From the NCBI GenBank assembly GCA_900557585.1, contig USTJ01000043.1:1-6608 (forward strand): a DNA stretch of 6,608 nucleotides, in the 5' to 3' direction. The stretch is from an uncultured Eubacteriales bacterium. Lineage in GTDB: Bacteria; Bacillota; Clostridia; Christensenellales; UBA1242. Positions 5,580-6,608 of the stretch are shown one piece after another; position 1 is the stretch's first letter; each line of letters starts with the position of its first letter. Below the pieces are notes generated by a model. It had not been told where the DNA came from, ran no database searches, and saw nothing but the letters and a program-made list of their open reading frames with translations. The translations under genes and the position numbers were made by a program.

Positions 5580-6485
5580 TTATATGATGAACAAAGCGAA
5601 CAGAACATAAACAAGCGTCCCGGTAAACATGAGTCCATCAACTCTGTCCATAAATCCCCCATGGCCTGGGAAAATGTTTCCAAAATCTTTAATTCCAACC
5701 TTGCGTTTGAAAGCCGATGCAACAAGGTCTCCAAATTGTGTGAGAAATGTTCCAAACACACCAAGAAGCACAAATGTTGCAATCACGTTCGCACTTGGAA
5801 CACCACTAAACGCATTTCCAAACCAGCCAAGATGAACAAAGAACAAATAGCCAAGTCCGGCAGCAAGCATTCCACCAAGAGCACCAAAAATCATTCCTGC
5901 AACACTTTTCTTTGGAGAAATTTCAGGAGCCATTTTTGCCCCACGAATAAGTGAACCAAACAAATATGCAAACACATCTGTCATCATTGAAATTGCAAAT
6001 GTCATGATGATTCCGATATATCCAATGTTAAGCCCAAAATGGTTGATACCCATTAAAAATCCAAGAAGGGTTGTTGGATATATCACAATAAACATTGAAA
6101 ATTTTGTTTGATTGAGAAGTTTTGAATTTTGTTCGGTTGGCTCGTTCACAGTGTCGCCATGTTTTCTTATGATTGCATTTTCAATAAGTTCACTTGCCAT
6201 GAGACAAACAAACATTAAAAGAGCCGATGCAATTTGAAGCAAAAGTGCCATTTGAACACTTGTTGAAAAAATGTATATCACAGCCATGAGTGCTGGATAT
6301 AAAAACACCAAAACTTGTGCAATTTTTCGGTCGGAAAACTTTGACGCAAGTGCCATTTCAATAACGCTTCCATAAACAATAATAAGCATGAAAGCATCAA
6401 AAAACAATGGTGAAACTTGGCGAAGAGCAATGAACCCAGCAGTGAAAAGTAATATAAAAAATCCCGTAATTGTGCGTTTTAGCAT
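5580..6485 (-). CDS. cdsA: Phosphatidate cytidylyltransferase (CDP-diglyceride synthase)
   Basis: This integral membrane enzyme makes CDP-diacylglycerol from phosphatidate and CTP, the precursor of bacterial phospholipids. The 301-residue product has many hydrophobic segments. Near its end it carries the complete family signature S-x-F-K-R-x4-K-D-x-G-x2-F-P-x-H-G-G-x-x-D-R-x-D at residues 257-283. The start at 6485 gives MLKRTITGFF, the usual CdsA beginning, with GAAGGT 7 bases upstream. An in-frame ATG at 6587 is rejected because it would read through the end of uppS and add 34 basic, non-family residues. A hydrophilic segment at about 108-123 lies between membrane helices. It follows uppS by 53 bases and precedes rseP by 17, and is probably part of an envelope operon. 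Confidence 0.96.
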   Translation of the reverse strand: MLKRTITGFFILLFTAGFIALRQVSPLFFDAFMLIIVYGSVIEMALASKFSDRKIAQVLVFLYPALMAVIYIFSTSVQMALLLQIASALLMFVCLMASELIENAIIRKHGDTVNEPTEQNSKLLNQTKFSMFIVIYPTTLLGFLMGINHFGLNIGYIGIIMTFAISMMTDVFAYLFGSLIRGAKMAPEISPKKSVAGMIFGALGGMLAAGLGYLFFVHLGWFGNAFSGVPSANVIATFVLLGVFGTFLTQFGDLVASAFKRKVGIKDFGNIFPGHGGFMDRVDGLMFTGTLVYVLFALFII

Positions 6486-6538
6486 GGTTTTTACCTTCTT
6501 TTGATATAATTTTTGCGTTTTTTGCAAATTTTTATAAT

Positions 6539-6608
6539 TTAAATTTTTCCAAAACGGCGTTTTCTTTTTTGATAAACACTGATGCACTCATCAACAGTTT
6601 TAGCATCA
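6539..6608 (-). CDS. uppS: Undecaprenyl diphosphate synthase, C-terminal end (cut by window edge)
   Basis: The last 22 codons before a TAA at 6539-6541 read D-A-K-T-V-D-E-C-I-S-V-Y-Q-K-R-K-R-R-F-G-K-I. The YQKRKRRFG ending matches the conserved C-terminus of UppS (R-x-R-R-F-G-G or similar), the cytoplasmic cis-prenyltransferase that makes the C55 carrier lipid for peptidoglycan and other wall polymers. The gene position just before cdsA is the standard one. Only the tail is in the window, so no catalytic residues can be seen; identity rests on the tail motif plus synteny, which agree well. It lies in a different frame from the extended upstream reading of cdsA. Confidence 0.85.
   Translation of the reverse strand, partial: DAKTVDECISVYQKRKRRFGKI

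Noticed and set aside
6486..6587. Upstream in-frame ATG extending CdsA by 34 residues
   Set aside because: It would overlap the uppS C-terminus, has no ribosome binding site in good position, and adds non-family basic residues; the ATG at 6485 has GAAGGT 7 bases upstream and begins the normal family sequence.

Overview
The window reads as chromosomal core DNA from an AT-rich, low-GC Gram-positive-type bacterium (Bacillota; probably an uncultured, Clostridia-like lineage, though no closer placement is possible from sequence alone). Every convincing gene lies on the minus strand, so transcription runs from right to left. All three stop codons are used in the ordinary way, and no in-frame TGA was found within the genes, which fits the standard bacterial code.

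In transcription order from the right edge: the last codons of uppS (undecaprenyl diphosphate synthase), cdsA (CDP-diglyceride synthase), rseP (site-2 membrane protease) and a 544-residue protein at the polC position that has only PolC-like N-terminal, OB-fold and DEDDh exonuclease regions. A 140-base non-coding gap follows, holding a good promoter-like sequence and a 12-bp perfect hairpin. Then comes the transcription/translation block rimP, nusA, rnpM (ylxR), an L7Ae-family gene (ylxQ) and the start of infB, which runs off the left edge.

This is the well-known Bacillota order uppS-cdsA-dxr-rseP-proS-polC-rimP-nusA-ylxR-ylxQ-infB, with three changes. dxr and proS are absent, and polC is reduced to its N-terminal and proofreading parts with no PHP or polymerase region. 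The remnant keeps all visible exonuclease catalytic residues and carries a QTDLF pentapeptide matching the bacterial sliding-clamp-binding consensus. I infer a free-standing proofreading exonuclease that works beside a polymerase encoded elsewhere. This is the main point of interest.

Genes are tightly packed: 10-17 base gaps, a stop abutting a start, and one 17-base overlap. The right-hand group serves the envelope (lipid carrier, phospholipid precursor, membrane proteolysis). The left-hand group serves ribosome maturation, transcription elongation/termination, RNase P modulation and translation initiation. The gap at 2458-2597 probably separates two transcription units. No mobile element, CRISPR array, tRNA or rRNA was seen.
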